Assembly (NCBI GenBank): GCA_028289375.1
Contig: JANQQK010000017.1
Span: 19,750-83,749 of the forward strand
Direction of reading: 5' to 3'
DNA from: Phycisphaerae bacterium
GTDB taxonomy: Bacteria > Planctomycetota > Phycisphaerae > UBA1845
Length of the DNA stretch: 64,000 nt
The notes under the pieces: generated by a model
Database searches by the model: none
Told to the model about the DNA's origin: nothing
Seen by the model: the letters and a program-made list of their open reading frames with translations, nothing else
In this document: in pieces, positions 52,052 to 61,730 of the stretch
Layout: every line of letters begins with the position of its first letter
How positions within the stretch are numbered: the stretch's first letter is position 1
Program-made: the position numbers and the translations under genes

Positions 52052-53050
52052 TCAGGGTTGCTGCAGATTCAGTTTGGCCAACAGGGTCGACTTGGCGTCC
52101 GCGATGGAACCTGACAGGCGGACACCGGCGGCGCGTGCGTGCCCCCCACCGCCGAGACTCTGCGCGATGGCGGCCACGTCGACCTTACTCTTACTTCGCA
52201 GGCTGGCTTTGACTATTTGGTCGCCGCCGGATTTTTGTTCGACGAGGAAGATGGCGACCTCGGTGTCGGCGCGTTTGAGCGGTTCGTTGACGAGGTCTTC
52301 GGTGTCCATCGGGGTCGACGATGTGCGGGCGAACATGTCGGCTGTGATGGTTATCACGCCGACGTTTCCGTCATCGAACCACTCAGTGGCGGCGAGGGCG
52401 GCCGCGCGGAGGCTGTAACGTTGGGCGGACTCCGAATCATAGATGTTTCGGTAGATAACGTCCGGCTTGATGTCCTTTGTGAGAAGTTCGGCGGCGGCGC
52501 GGAGGGCACGCGGGTCGGTGTTGGAGAAACGGAACCACCCGGTGTCGGTGGCGATGCCGACGAAGAGTGCGCGGGCGGTGTCGCCATCGATCGCGATCCC
52601 GCAATGATCGGCCCACTCGTACAAAATGACGCAGGCTGCGGCGGCGGTGGTATCGACGAGTTCAATATCGGCGAGCGGGTCGCGGGTCAGGTGGTGGTCG
52701 ATGGCGATGATGGTGCGCGACGCGTCGGTCTTGACGTCGCGAAGCCACGCGGCGGCGGGGGCGAGCTGGTTGTAGGTGCAGGTGTCCATGATGATGACGC
52801 CGTCGGACGCGCTCGGCGCGGATTCATCCCAACCGATGGCCAGTTCGTCGCCGGTGAGCCAGCGGTATCGCGGCGGGATGTCGTCAAATACACACAGGAT
52901 GGGTTGTTTGCCCATGCCGGCGAGCAAGGATCGCATGGCCAACAGCGAACCGAGTGAATCGCCGTCCGGGCGTTGGTGCGACAAGAGCAACGGGCGCTGC
53001 ATTTTTTGAATGGCTTGCAGAACTTTGGCGGCGTTGTCGCGGAACGTCAT
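52052..53050 (-). CDS. nrnA: Bifunctional oligoribonuclease/PAP phosphatase NrnA
   Basis: A 332-residue DHH/DHHA1 phosphoesterase. The DHH domain holds LLLSHQRPDGDSLGSLLAMR and the signature IAIDHHLTRDPLADIELVD (DHH motif); the DHHA1 domain ends with LGGGGHARAAGVRLSG. NrnA degrades short RNAs and pAp to nucleotides with manganese and clears end products of RNA decay and sulfate assimilation. It overlaps the ribF gene upstream by four bases (ATGA), an arrangement (ribF with nrnA) common in bacteria. Length and all catalytic His and Asp residues are normal. Confidence 0.94.
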   Translation of the reverse strand: MTFRDNAAKVLQAIQKMQRPLLLSHQRPDGDSLGSLLAMRSLLAGMGKQPILCVFDDIPPRYRWLTGDELAIGWDESAPSASDGVIIMDTCTYNQLAPAAAWLRDVKTDASRTIIAIDHHLTRDPLADIELVDTTAAAACVILYEWADHCGIAIDGDTARALFVGIATDTGWFRFSNTDPRALRAAAELLTKDIKPDVIYRNIYDSESAQRYSLRAAALAATEWFDDGNVGVITITADMFARTSSTPMDTEDLVNEPLKRADTEVAIFLVEQKSGGDQIVKASLRSKSKVDVAAIAQSLGGGGHARAAGVRLSGSIADAKSTLLAKLNLQQP

Positions 53051-54039
53051 GGCGATTCTTCCGAAGCTGGTTGCGATTGCTGGGAGGGAAAATCAGCGAA
53101 GGGCGGATGTTCGCCGTAGTCGCGAACGGCTTGAATGTCCTTGGCGATCTGCTCTTTCAGGTGATCGGCGGATTCGAACTTGACCTGCCCGCGAAGCCAC
53201 ATACCGAATTCGACGCGGATGGGCTGATCGCGGACGGTGCCTTCGTAGTCAATCATGTGGGCTTCGATCTTGCGTTCGTCGCCGCCGAAGGTCGGGGTTG
53301 TTCCAACGCTGATGCCGGCGAGGTGCCGTGATCCGTCGTCGAGCACGGCGATCCCCGCGTAGACCCCATCGGCGGGGATGAGTTGCTCGACGCCACCGAC
53401 GTTGGCGGTGGGGAAACCGAGTCCGGCACCACGACCAGCGCCGGTCACGACCGTGCCGCAGATGGTGTATGGTCGACCGAGGCAGAGCGCCGCCCTGCCG
53501 ACGTGGCCTGAGTTGATGAGACGGCGAATGACGGAACTGGAGATCGGGATGGTTTCGTCATCGCTGAGTTGCAACCTGACGGGGTCGATGATGCAGGCGT
53601 GGTATCCTTGTTGCTCGCCGAGCTTCTGGAGCAGTTCGGGTGTGCCACGGCGGTCCTTGCCGAATCCGAAGGTCGCGCCTTCGACGATGTGGGTCGGATT
53701 GAGGATACGGCAGATCCATGCGACGAAGTCCTCGGCTTCGATGTTGAGCAGCTCGCGGTCCGTCTTCAACAAGATCAGCGTGCTGACGCCATGTCGTTTG
53801 AGCAGGCGAGCCTTCTCGTTCAGCGTGCTGAGGCGTTGCGGAGCGGCGTTGGGACGGAGGATGGTCAAGGGATGCGGGTCGAAGGTGAGCAGGACGAGCG
53901 GCGCGTGTTGATCGGCTGCGAACAAAGCCCCCTGGGCAAGGAGCTGCTGATGCCCTCGATGCACGCCGTCGAAATTGCCGATGAGCAGGACGGACTTGTC
54001 GAACGGCTCGACGGAATCTAGACCATGAACGATTTTCAC
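53047..54039 (-). CDS. ribF: Bifunctional riboflavin kinase/FAD synthetase
   Basis: A 330-residue enzyme that phosphorylates riboflavin to FMN and adenylates FMN to FAD. The FAD-synthetase domain holds LLIGNFDGVHRGHQQLL (nucleotidyltransferase motif), VLLTFDPHPLTILRP, and ISSSVIRRLINSGHVGRAA. The riboflavin-kinase domain has GLGFPTANV, GVYAGIAVLDDGSRHLAGIS, and the terminal IEAHMIDYEG with VEFGMWLRGQVKFESADHL. Transcribed first of a two-gene unit with nrnA, whose start overlaps its stop. Normal length. Confidence 0.96.
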   Translation of the reverse strand: MKIVHGLDSVEPFDKSVLLIGNFDGVHRGHQQLLAQGALFAADQHAPLVLLTFDPHPLTILRPNAAPQRLSTLNEKARLLKRHGVSTLILLKTDRELLNIEAEDFVAWICRILNPTHIVEGATFGFGKDRRGTPELLQKLGEQQGYHACIIDPVRLQLSDDETIPISSSVIRRLINSGHVGRAALCLGRPYTICGTVVTGAGRGAGLGFPTANVGGVEQLIPADGVYAGIAVLDDGSRHLAGISVGTTPTFGGDERKIEAHMIDYEGTVRDQPIRVEFGMWLRGQVKFESADHLKEQIAKDIQAVRDYGEHPPFADFPSQQSQPASEESP

Positions 54040-54149
54040 AGGTACCTCGCTGAGTTGGTACAGAATCGACCTTCAGGACCGGCAGCATACGAACGGGCGG
54101 AATCATTGGCAAACGGTTGACACGGAATCGACCGGCGGATGACACTACG

Positions 54150-55268
54150 ATGATGGATGTGGATCGGGAATCATCAACGCAGAGCGCGGCGGTCGACGTC
54201 GTGCTGGTTGTCGAGTCTGAGGCGGTCACGCGGCTGCGTCCCGTGCTGCGGCATCTCTGCGTGGGCCTGGTCGATCTGAGTGCGCGGGTTCGGGTGGTGA
54301 CATCATCCGAGCAGGGGCGTCCGCTTGGGCAACTCGGGCCAGTCGAGTTGATGATGCATCAGGATCTGGTCTGGCCATTTCGCAAGAGTCGGTTCAAGTC
54401 GATCGTGGATTTCCTCGCTTCGCGGCCGCCGACGGTCGTTTACGGTGTATGCCGAGATTCGTACTCCCTATCGCGTGAGTTGGCGGAGACGTTTGACGTT
54501 GACTACGTGGTGCAGGTGACGTCGCGTGACGACACTGCGGCGTTGCACGATTTGGACATGGACCGGTTGGGGCATGTGCTGGTGGCGAGTGAGCCGCTCA
54601 AGGCGTTGTGTCGCGGCTCGGCGGGGCTTGCGGATTCGAAGATGGCGTTGGTCAAGCCGGGTGTGCTGCGGGGATCGGAGAATACGTGTTTCGATGATGC
54701 GCTCGAGACGCCCACGGCGCTGTGCACGACGCCGCTGCGGAGCGATTGTCAGGTCGAGGTCTTGATCGAGGCGTTGGCGCTCGTGCGAAAGCGTGGGCTG
54801 ATGTTGCTGCTGTTCCTGATCGGCGAAGGTCCGCATGAGTCGGCCATTCGGCGGCTGGTTCGCGAGCGCGGCTTGTCGGACGTGGTGACGCTGGCGAAGC
54901 CGACGGCCGACGTTATTGAGATCATGCGTGCAGCAGACATGTTTGTGCTCGGACCGGGAGACGAGCATGTGTCGGCACGTCCGCTGCAGGCGATGTCGAG
55001 CGGGACGGTGGTTGTGTGTTTCGCAAGCGGCGTGGGAGATTTTCTGATCTCAGGGGAGACAGCGGAAGTGTGCCCGCAATCGACACCCGAATCGCTGGCC
55101 GACGCATTTGAGTCGCTGCTGAAAGATCGAGCCCGAGCACGAGAGATGGCGGATCGGGCGCGTGAGTATGTCAGCGTGCACCACACGATGAGCGGGATGG
55201 CGGAGTCCACGGTGGCTGTGCTGCGAAGCGTGGTGAACCGGCATCGCAACATACCGATCAGGCGTTAG
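54150..55268 (+). CDS. Glycosyltransferase, GT4-like
   Basis: About 372 residues from the ATG at 54150 (an in-frame TTG lies at 54117). The C-terminal domain is of the GT-B type: LFLIGEGPHESAIRRLVRER, then VTLAKPTADVIEIMRAADMF and a LQAMSSGTVVVCFASGVGDF block that corresponds to the 'EAMA.G.PVva...GG' motif; the first Glu of the usual EX7E pair is replaced here (HVSARPLQA), so the acidic nucleotide-binding pair is degenerate. It probably adds a sugar to an unknown acceptor. It ends at the base before the start of the dehydrogenase gene and runs in the same direction, so the two are co-transcribed. Confidence 0.8.
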   Translation: MMDVDRESSTQSAAVDVVLVVESEAVTRLRPVLRHLCVGLVDLSARVRVVTSSEQGRPLGQLGPVELMMHQDLVWPFRKSRFKSIVDFLASRPPTVVYGVCRDSYSLSRELAETFDVDYVVQVTSRDDTAALHDLDMDRLGHVLVASEPLKALCRGSAGLADSKMALVKPGVLRGSENTCFDDALETPTALCTTPLRSDCQVEVLIEALALVRKRGLMLLLFLIGEGPHESAIRRLVRERGLSDVVTLAKPTADVIEIMRAADMFVLGPGDEHVSARPLQAMSSGTVVVCFASGVGDFLISGETAEVCPQSTPESLADAFESLLKDRARAREMADRAREYVSVHHTMSGMAESTVAVLRSVVNRHRNIPIRR

Positions 55269-58187
55269 ATGATCCTGTCCATCGATCCTTCTCAACTCAC
55301 CGAGCTTCACGCTCAACTCGATAAAACGGTTCGCGGCGACGTGCGCTTTGATCGACTCTACCGCACGCTGTACGCGACCGATGCGAGCATCTATGAGATC
55401 GTACCGGCTGGAGTCGTGTTGCCACGGAACACCGACGATGTCGTGGCCGTGGTGAATGCGTGTCGGGCGCATGGCGTTCCGATTGTGGCACGAGGTGGAG
55501 GGACGGGACTAACCGGGGGCGCGGTTGGCTGGGGGGTGCAACTCGATTTTTCGCAATACATGACGAATGTTGAGGATGTCGATCCCACGAACCGGACGGT
55601 GCGCGTTGGAACCGGGGTGGTGCTGGATGAATTGAACGCGACGCTATCGAAGCATGATCTGTTCTTCGCACCAGATCTGTCGACGAGTAGTCGGGCGACG
55701 CTCGGGGGGATGATCGCCAACAACGCGTGCGGGGCGCACTCGATTCGTTATGGCAGAACGGTCGATCACGTTGCCGAACTGACATGTGTCTTGTCGGACG
55801 GAAGCGTCGTGCGATGGCCCGCCGATGCGGCGACGACAGTGCTGGACGCCGAGGTGCACGAAATCGTCGCGGGGGTTGAAGGTGATGTGCGGCAGCGTTT
55901 TCCGCGTGTGATGCGGAGCAACGGCGGATACGCACTCGATCGGCTGCTTCGCGATGACAATCGGCTTGGCGTTGGGACGCTGCTGTGCGGCAGCGAGGGC
56001 ACGCTGGGGTTGGTTGTCGATGCGACGCTACGCCTCGAACCGGTGCCGCATCTGAAGGGGATGGTCGTCGTGCACTTCGATGATCTATTCGCCGCGCTCG
56101 ATGCAACACCGCAGATGCTCGAGCATCAGCCATGTGCGGTGGAACTTGTCGACCGCATGATCATCGATTCGGCACTGCACGACCAGAGCATCAAGGACCG
56201 GCTTGGGTTCATTTCACCGCAGTCGCGCGCGTTGATGGTGGTTGAGTGGTTTGCCGACGACGTCCAGGAACTGCACGAGAGAATCGAAGGATTCGTGGCG
56301 GGCATGGAGCGTGCGAAGATCGGATTTCTGCATCAACGCATGTTGGAGGCTGGTGAGCAACACGTTGTCTGGGAGATGCGCAAGCGCGGGCTGGGACTGC
56401 TCATGTCGAGACCCGGTGATACCCAGCCCTATGCGTTTGTTGAGGACAGCGCGGTCCCGGCTGAGAATCTCGGGGACTACATTCGCGCGTTCGCGCGAAT
56501 TCTCGACGAAGAAGGCGTACCGGATGCGTCCTACTACGCGCATGCGAGCGTGGGTGTCATCCACGTCCGGCCGGCGTTGAACCTTACGACGGCGCGCGAC
56601 GTGTCACGGATGCAGTCGATCGCGGACCGCGTGAGTGATTTGGCCATGCGTTTCGGCGGCACGATGACGGGTGAGCATGGCGACGGATTTCTGCGGTCCT
56701 GCTGGTTGGAAAAGTTGTATGGCCGGTCAATTGTGGATGCGTTTCGGCGGGTGAAGCATGCGTTCGATCCACATGGTTTGATGAACCCCGGCAAAATCGT
56801 TGATCCACAACCGATGACCGAACATCTGCGCTACGGTCCCGAGCATCACACAACAGAGTTCAAGACGGAACTTGACCTGGCTCCACACAGCGGGCTGGCG
56901 AATCTCGGGCAGATGTGCAGCGGTGTCGGGCAGTGCAGACAGCGACTCGTCGGGACGATGTGCCCCTCCTACATGGCCACCGGCGACGAGTTGCATACGA
57001 CGCGCGGACGGGCGAACGCTCTGCGTTCGGCGCTGAGCAACCGAGGACTGCTGAGCGGTCTCGACGATGAGGCACTCGACGACGTCATGGACCTGTGCCT
57101 GTCATGCAAAGCGTGCAAAACGGAGTGTCCTACCGGTGTGGACATGGCGAGGATCAAGGGTGAATGGCTGTCACGGAGAAATCGCGTGCGTGGCATGTCG
57201 CGCGGTGACCGGGCGGCGGCCTATGCGCCACAGCTCGCGTCGATCGCCAGCCGGGCGCCGCGACTGGCCAACGCCGTGATGGGCTCACGACTGTCTCGAT
57301 GGTTCGCGGAACGCGCTCTTGGATTTGATCGGCGGATCGCCCCACCGACCCTCGCCAGGCAGACGTTTCGTCGATGGTGGCGTGCGCGGAACGGTCGGGA
57401 ATCCATGGACGCCGGGCTTCGCCGACCAATCGTGTATTTCCTGGATACGTGGGCAAACCACTACACGCCGAACGTGGCGATGGCGGCGGTGCGGGTGTTG
57501 GAAGCGGCCGACTTTGATGTGATCGTACCGGAGTTGGTTTGCTGTGGGCGAACGCTGATCAGCAAAGGGTTGCTGAGCGAGGCGCGGGTGCAGGCGGCGG
57601 AGAACATCAGGAGGTTGAGACCGTTCGTAGACGCTGGCGTTCGCATCGTTGGTTCAGAACCGAGTTGCCTGTTGACACTGATGGATGAGTATCCGGCGCT
57701 CGTGCCGACCGATGATGCCAAGGCACTGGCATCTGCCGCTGAGATGATCGAGGCTACCGTGCTGCGCGCGACGCGCGATGATGACAGCAGTTTTTCATTC
57801 GCCGGCGAACCGTTGGACCTGCTGCTGCATGGACACTGTCATCAGAAAGCGATGGTCGGTACGAACGCGGCGGTAGACGTGCTGTCGCTGCCCAGCGGGT
57901 ACTCTGTCCGTGAGTTCAACAGCGGCTGCTGCGGCATGGCCGGGTCGTTCGGTCATGAACAGGCGCACTACGACGTCGCAAAGGCGATTGGCGAACAGCG
58001 TCTGTTTCCGGCGGTTCGGTCCCGTGGCCAAAGCGAAATAGCGGTATGGGGGTTCAGTTGTGCCTGCCAGATTGCACACCATACCAACGTACGGCCGCGT
58101 CATGGGATCGAATGGCTGGCGGATGCGTTGTCGCAGGATGCGCAGCGATCGATCAGGTCGAGGCGAGTTGGTCTTTGGCGAGCATGA
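55269..58187 (+). CDS. FAD- and FeS-containing D-2-hydroxyacid dehydrogenase (YdiJ-like)
   Basis: A 972-residue protein of three parts. The N-terminal FAD domain has VARGGGTGLTGGAVGWGVQL and LLCGSEGTLGLVVDATLRL; the FAD-oxidase C-terminal domain has AHASVGVIHVRPALNLTTA and GGTMTGEHGDGFLRS. An FeS domain follows with CLSCKACKTECPTGVDM and an earlier Cys group (MCSGVGQCRQRLVGTMCPS). The last ~250 residues carry two CCG-type heterodisulfide reductase repeats (CCGRTLISKGLL, HGHCHQKAMVG, FNSGCCGMAGSFGHEQAHYD). The domain order equals E. coli YdiJ, an FAD-dependent D-2-hydroxyglutarate/D-lactate-type dehydrogenase. Its 3' end overlaps the convergent HD-GYP gene by 35 bases. Confidence 0.92.
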   Translation: MILSIDPSQLTELHAQLDKTVRGDVRFDRLYRTLYATDASIYEIVPAGVVLPRNTDDVVAVVNACRAHGVPIVARGGGTGLTGGAVGWGVQLDFSQYMTNVEDVDPTNRTVRVGTGVVLDELNATLSKHDLFFAPDLSTSSRATLGGMIANNACGAHSIRYGRTVDHVAELTCVLSDGSVVRWPADAATTVLDAEVHEIVAGVEGDVRQRFPRVMRSNGGYALDRLLRDDNRLGVGTLLCGSEGTLGLVVDATLRLEPVPHLKGMVVVHFDDLFAALDATPQMLEHQPCAVELVDRMIIDSALHDQSIKDRLGFISPQSRALMVVEWFADDVQELHERIEGFVAGMERAKIGFLHQRMLEAGEQHVVWEMRKRGLGLLMSRPGDTQPYAFVEDSAVPAENLGDYIRAFARILDEEGVPDASYYAHASVGVIHVRPALNLTTARDVSRMQSIADRVSDLAMRFGGTMTGEHGDGFLRSCWLEKLYGRSIVDAFRRVKHAFDPHGLMNPGKIVDPQPMTEHLRYGPEHHTTEFKTELDLAPHSGLANLGQMCSGVGQCRQRLVGTMCPSYMATGDELHTTRGRANALRSALSNRGLLSGLDDEALDDVMDLCLSCKACKTECPTGVDMARIKGEWLSRRNRVRGMSRGDRAAAYAPQLASIASRAPRLANAVMGSRLSRWFAERALGFDRRIAPPTLARQTFRRWWRARNGRESMDAGLRRPIVYFLDTWANHYTPNVAMAAVRVLEAADFDVIVPELVCCGRTLISKGLLSEARVQAAENIRRLRPFVDAGVRIVGSEPSCLLTLMDEYPALVPTDDAKALASAAEMIEATVLRATRDDDSSFSFAGEPLDLLLHGHCHQKAMVGTNAAVDVLSLPSGYSVREFNSGCCGMAGSFGHEQAHYDVAKAIGEQRLFPAVRSRGQSEIAVWGFSCACQIAHHTNVRPRHGIEWLADALSQDAQRSIRSRRVGLWRA

Positions 58188-59286
58188 TGAGCAGGCTGTT
58201 GATGGTCATGTTGTCACAGACCCAGTTGTTGAGGGAATCGAAGTCTGATTCGGGGATGTTCAGGAAACACGCGACGACTTCCGGATCGAAATGGGTACCG
58301 GCGTCGTTGCGAATGATCTCAATCGACTCGTGGTGCGTCAGTGCACTCTTGTAGGGTCGTTCGGTGCGGAGTGCATCGTAGACATCTGCGATCGCGAAGA
58401 TGCGTGCTGACAGCGGAATGTCATCGCCGGACAACCCCTCGGCGTATCCCGTCCCGTCGAACTTTTCATGATGGTACTTGGGTATCACATGGGCATCGCC
58501 AAACCCGCGAACCATCCCCAGAATCTCCTCGGAAATCTGGACATGGCTGTTCATCAGGACGCGTTCCTCATCGGTGAGCAAGCCCGTCTTGAGCAGGATG
58601 TTGTCGGGGATGCCGATCTTGCCGATGTCGTGCAGCATCGCGCCGTAGTACAAGCCGTCGAACGAGTCGCTGTCAACGCCGAACTCGAGGGCGATCTTCA
58701 TGGTGTAGGCCGTGACACGGAGCGAGTGGCCGGCGGCTGCGTGTTCACGTGCGTCGAGCGCTCGGACGAGCGAGCCGATCATGTCTTCGCGAGACTGGGC
58801 CAACTCGTCGTTGCGGGACTGCAGCGCGGACTCAAGCATGGTCTGCCAGGTGTGAATGTACTGCTGGAGATGCTGTACTTCTTCGCGCAATTGAATCTCG
58901 CGCGTACTTTGGTGGATGACAGTGGACAGCATATGGGGACAGACGGGCTTGGGGATCAGCGCACTGATGCGGCCATCGCGAACCGCCTGCATTGTCGCTT
59001 CTTCATGCGGGTCGGCGAGAATGATCCGACAGAGCGATGCTGTAACGTTGCGCGTTTCGATGAGCAACTCGCGGCCGCAACCGTCCGGCAGAGTCGCGTC
59101 ACAGAGTGTCAGCGAGAATTCGGCGTCTGCCATCTGTGACCGTGCCGCACTGCAATCGTCGGCCACCACGGTCAATAAGCCGGAATGCTGCAGGCAGTCC
59201 TTCACCTGCGCAGCGAGGGCCGAATCATTGACGACCACCAGCGCGCGGTTCGGGGTTTCCGTTGTTCCTACGTCAAATGCGTCCAC
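58153..59286 (-). CDS. HD-GYP response regulator (cyclic di-GMP phosphodiesterase type)
   Basis: A 377-residue two-domain protein. The N-terminal receiver domain (about 14-130) keeps a phosphoacceptor-like Asp in LTLCDATLPDGCG and the Lys in LIPKPV, but the first acidic pair is reduced to Asn-Asp (VVVND). A coiled linker leads to the HD-GYP domain with GHSLRVTAYTMKIALEFG, GAMLHDIGKIGIPDNILLKT, HVIPKYHHEKFDGTGYAEGL and ARIFAIADVYDALRTERPYK; all metal ligands of an active HD-GYP are in place. It would hydrolyse cyclic di-GMP in response to a signal from an unlinked histidine kinase. The 3' end overlaps the convergent dehydrogenase gene. Confidence 0.94.
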   Translation of the reverse strand: MDAFDVGTTETPNRALVVVNDSALAAQVKDCLQHSGLLTVVADDCSAARSQMADAEFSLTLCDATLPDGCGRELLIETRNVTASLCRIILADPHEEATMQAVRDGRISALIPKPVCPHMLSTVIHQSTREIQLREEVQHLQQYIHTWQTMLESALQSRNDELAQSREDMIGSLVRALDAREHAAAGHSLRVTAYTMKIALEFGVDSDSFDGLYYGAMLHDIGKIGIPDNILLKTGLLTDEERVLMNSHVQISEEILGMVRGFGDAHVIPKYHHEKFDGTGYAEGLSGDDIPLSARIFAIADVYDALRTERPYKSALTHHESIEIIRNDAGTHFDPEVVACFLNIPESDFDSLNNWVCDNMTINSLLIMLAKDQLAST

Positions 59287-59454
59287 CTGGCTCCCCGCCG
59301 TGCGACCTTTCCACTACCGGGACCCGTCAAAACACGAGCGATCCCCACATCACGCATATCGTGTCGCGCCACGTCCCGCTCGACATGAGGCTGGGGAAAC
59401 CTGTGCATTGCGTATCGGACTTTTCTGCGCGTCCGGTATTCCGTTTGTTGCGGG

Positions 59455-60963
59455 TCAGTGGTGCCGCTTCAGACGCAAACCGCGTGGGACAAGTCGACGT
59501 TCGGCCAGCTCAAACAGCCCCTGAACCACCAAGGCCAATAAGGCGGCAGGCACCGCGCCTTCGAGGATAAGCCGATAATCATCGAGACGGATGCCGGTCA
59601 TGATCGGCTGACCGTAACCACCCGCACCGATCAGCGCGCCGAGCGTCGCGAACCCGACATTGATGACAGCCGATGTCTTGATGCCGGCGAGAATCGTGGG
59701 TGACGCGAGAGGCAGCGACACCAGCCGCAGTCTCGCCCACGGTCGCAGGCCCAACGCCGTTGCAGACTCCTGAAGGCTCAGCGGAACGTTGATGATGCCG
59801 GTGGCCGTGTTGCGGACAATCGGAAGCAAGCTGTACAGAAACAGCGCGACAACCGCCGGCGCAGCAAAGCCCTCCGCCCCAAGCCATCGTACCGGCTTCA
59901 TGAGAATGACCAGCAGTGCGAGCGATGGAATGGTCTGCACGATGCCGCACGCGCCGATAATCGCTTGGCCAGACGTCGGACGCATGCCGGCGAGGACGCC
60001 AAGCGGCACGGCCACAAACACGGCGGCTCCCAATGATACGGCGACGAGAATCAGGTGGTCCACCGTGGTTTGACCAAGCCGTTTCCAGAAGCCGTCGACG
60101 TTCGGTGATGTATCAATGTTCAAGGTATCTGCAAGAAAAGACGCCGCAACGATCGACTCGGGCTGCCCATCCAGCTTGACCCGTGCGTTCATGGCGATCA
60201 TCTGATCCTGCGAAATGCGCCCGGCGAGGCGTGAGAGCACGTTCCGCACACTCTCAGGAGCGTCGTGACGAACAAGCAGTACAGCATCGTAGCGCGGGAA
60301 GTGGTTCAGATCGTCAATGAGCATGCGCAGTCCATACTTTTGGATCTCGGCATCGGTCGTGTAGAGATCGATGACGTCGAGTGTTCCGTCGGCGATGCTG
60401 CGGTAGGCGAGGTCATGGTGGAGTCCGCGTACGCTTTGTGGTTTGAGGTTGTACCGCGCGGACAGGCTGGGCCAACCGTCGCCACGATCCATGAATTCGT
60501 TGCTGAAACCGAACGTCAGGTCCGGATGATCGCGAAGGTTTGAGATACTGGTGATCCCGCGCTCGTCGGCAACACGTGGTTGCATTCCGAGTGCGTACGT
60601 GTTGTTGAAACCAAGCGGACCGATCATGTCGATGTCGACGTTGTCCAATTCGCGACGCAATGCAGCGTCATCGGGAATGTCCTGATCGGCAAAGATCTCC
60701 TGAATCAACGTGCCCGTGTATTCGGGGTAGATGTCGAGTTGTCCAGCCAGCAACGCCTGCCAGAGGATGCGCGTTCCACCAATCTCTCGACGGTGCTCAG
60801 CATCGATCCCAGTCTCCACGACGAGTTGGGAAGCCATGTCGCCGAGGATCACCGATTCGGTGAACGACTTCGATCCAATCGTGATTGTTCGCTTGTCGTC
60901 GGCGTGAACGACAACAGCCAGCATCATGCAAACCACCGCCAAGAATCGGACTTCTCGCATCAT
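59455..60963 (-). CDS. Osmoprotectant-type ABC transporter, fused binding protein and permease
   Basis: A 502-residue fusion. After a signal-like start (FLAVVCMMLAVVVHA) comes the substrate-binding domain (about 25-290) of the OpuAC/ProX/EgtU type: ITIGSKSFTESVILGDMAS and QLDIYPEYTGTLIQEIF. The permease domain occupies about 300-495 with five to six membrane segments; it contains VSLGAAVFVAVPLGVLAG and a QESATALGLRPWARLRLVSL loop, the coupling-helix region. Substrate could be glycine betaine, choline or another quaternary amine. The order is unusual: in most fusions of this family I know, the permease comes first. Its start overlaps the stop of the ATPase gene by four bases (ATGA). Confidence 0.9.
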   Translation of the reverse strand: MMREVRFLAVVCMMLAVVVHADDKRTITIGSKSFTESVILGDMASQLVVETGIDAEHRREIGGTRILWQALLAGQLDIYPEYTGTLIQEIFADQDIPDDAALRRELDNVDIDMIGPLGFNNTYALGMQPRVADERGITSISNLRDHPDLTFGFSNEFMDRGDGWPSLSARYNLKPQSVRGLHHDLAYRSIADGTLDVIDLYTTDAEIQKYGLRMLIDDLNHFPRYDAVLLVRHDAPESVRNVLSRLAGRISQDQMIAMNARVKLDGQPESIVAASFLADTLNIDTSPNVDGFWKRLGQTTVDHLILVAVSLGAAVFVAVPLGVLAGMRPTSGQAIIGACGIVQTIPSLALLVILMKPVRWLGAEGFAAPAVVALFLYSLLPIVRNTATGIINVPLSLQESATALGLRPWARLRLVSLPLASPTILAGIKTSAVINVGFATLGALIGAGGYGQPIMTGIRLDDYRLILEGAVPAALLALVVQGLFELAERRLVPRGLRLKRHH

Positions 60964-61730
60964 GCGTCCAACCTTCGCATGGCTTCTACCGATTTCTGTT
61001 GCGCTCTGATGAACTGTGTGACAAACGGTTCGGCCGGCGATCGCAGCAGGTGTTCAGGAATGTCGATCTGAACGACCCGGCCTTCGCGCATGAGGGCAAT
61101 GCGATCGGCAAAGAAGACCGCCTCGGCCATGTCGTGGGTGACGAGCACGAGCGTCTTGCCAAGTGTCTCGAAGATGCGTTTCAGATCGGCCTGGAGGTCG
61201 GCGCGAATCAGCGGATCGAGCGCACCGAGTGGTTCATCAAGCAATAGCACGTCCGGATCGAGCATCAACGCCCGCATGAGACTCACGCGCTGGCGTTGCC
61301 CACCAGACATTTCAATCGGGTAGCGATCCAGCGCGGCCGTTGGAAACTGTGTCAGCTCCGCCAACTCCGTGACGCGGGCGCTCGTATCCGCACCATTTCT
61401 CCCCAGATGCCTCGCCATCAGGGTGACGTTTTCATAGGCCGTAAGGTGCGGAAACAACCCGCCATCCTGAATGACGTAGCCCAACCGACGACGCATCTCC
61501 ACCGACGCATCCGGAGTTACCAACTCGCCGTCGAATCGAACCGATCCGGTGTCCGGCGTGATCAGCCCGTTCAACGTCCGAAGCAGGGTCGACTTGCCAC
61601 ACCCGCTTGGCCCGATAAGCACAACCGTTTCACCGCGATGGATGGTCAGCGTGACATCCGACAACGCCACGTGCGTGCCATATGACCGGCTGATCCCATC
61701 CACGGAGAATACAGCCTCTTCACTCGGCAT
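60960..61730 (-). CDS. ABC transporter ATP-binding protein of the osmoprotectant type
   Basis: A 256-residue ATPase with Walker A IGPSGCGKSTLLRTL, signature SGGQRQRVSLMRAL, Walker B VLLLDEPLGALDP, and the switch His in VLVTHDMAEAVFFADRI. It energises the fused binding-permease protein encoded by the next gene, with which it overlaps by four bases. It lacks the two C-terminal CBS domains seen in ProV/OpuAA, as OpuCA-like short forms do. The start at 61730 (MPSEEAVFSVDGISRSYG) gives a normal N-terminus. Confidence 0.95.
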   Translation of the reverse strand: MPSEEAVFSVDGISRSYGTHVALSDVTLTIHRGETVVLIGPSGCGKSTLLRTLNGLITPDTGSVRFDGELVTPDASVEMRRRLGYVIQDGGLFPHLTAYENVTLMARHLGRNGADTSARVTELAELTQFPTAALDRYPIEMSGGQRQRVSLMRALMLDPDVLLLDEPLGALDPLIRADLQADLKRIFETLGKTLVLVTHDMAEAVFFADRIALMREGRVVQIDIPEHLLRSPAEPFVTQFIRAQQKSVEAMRRLDA

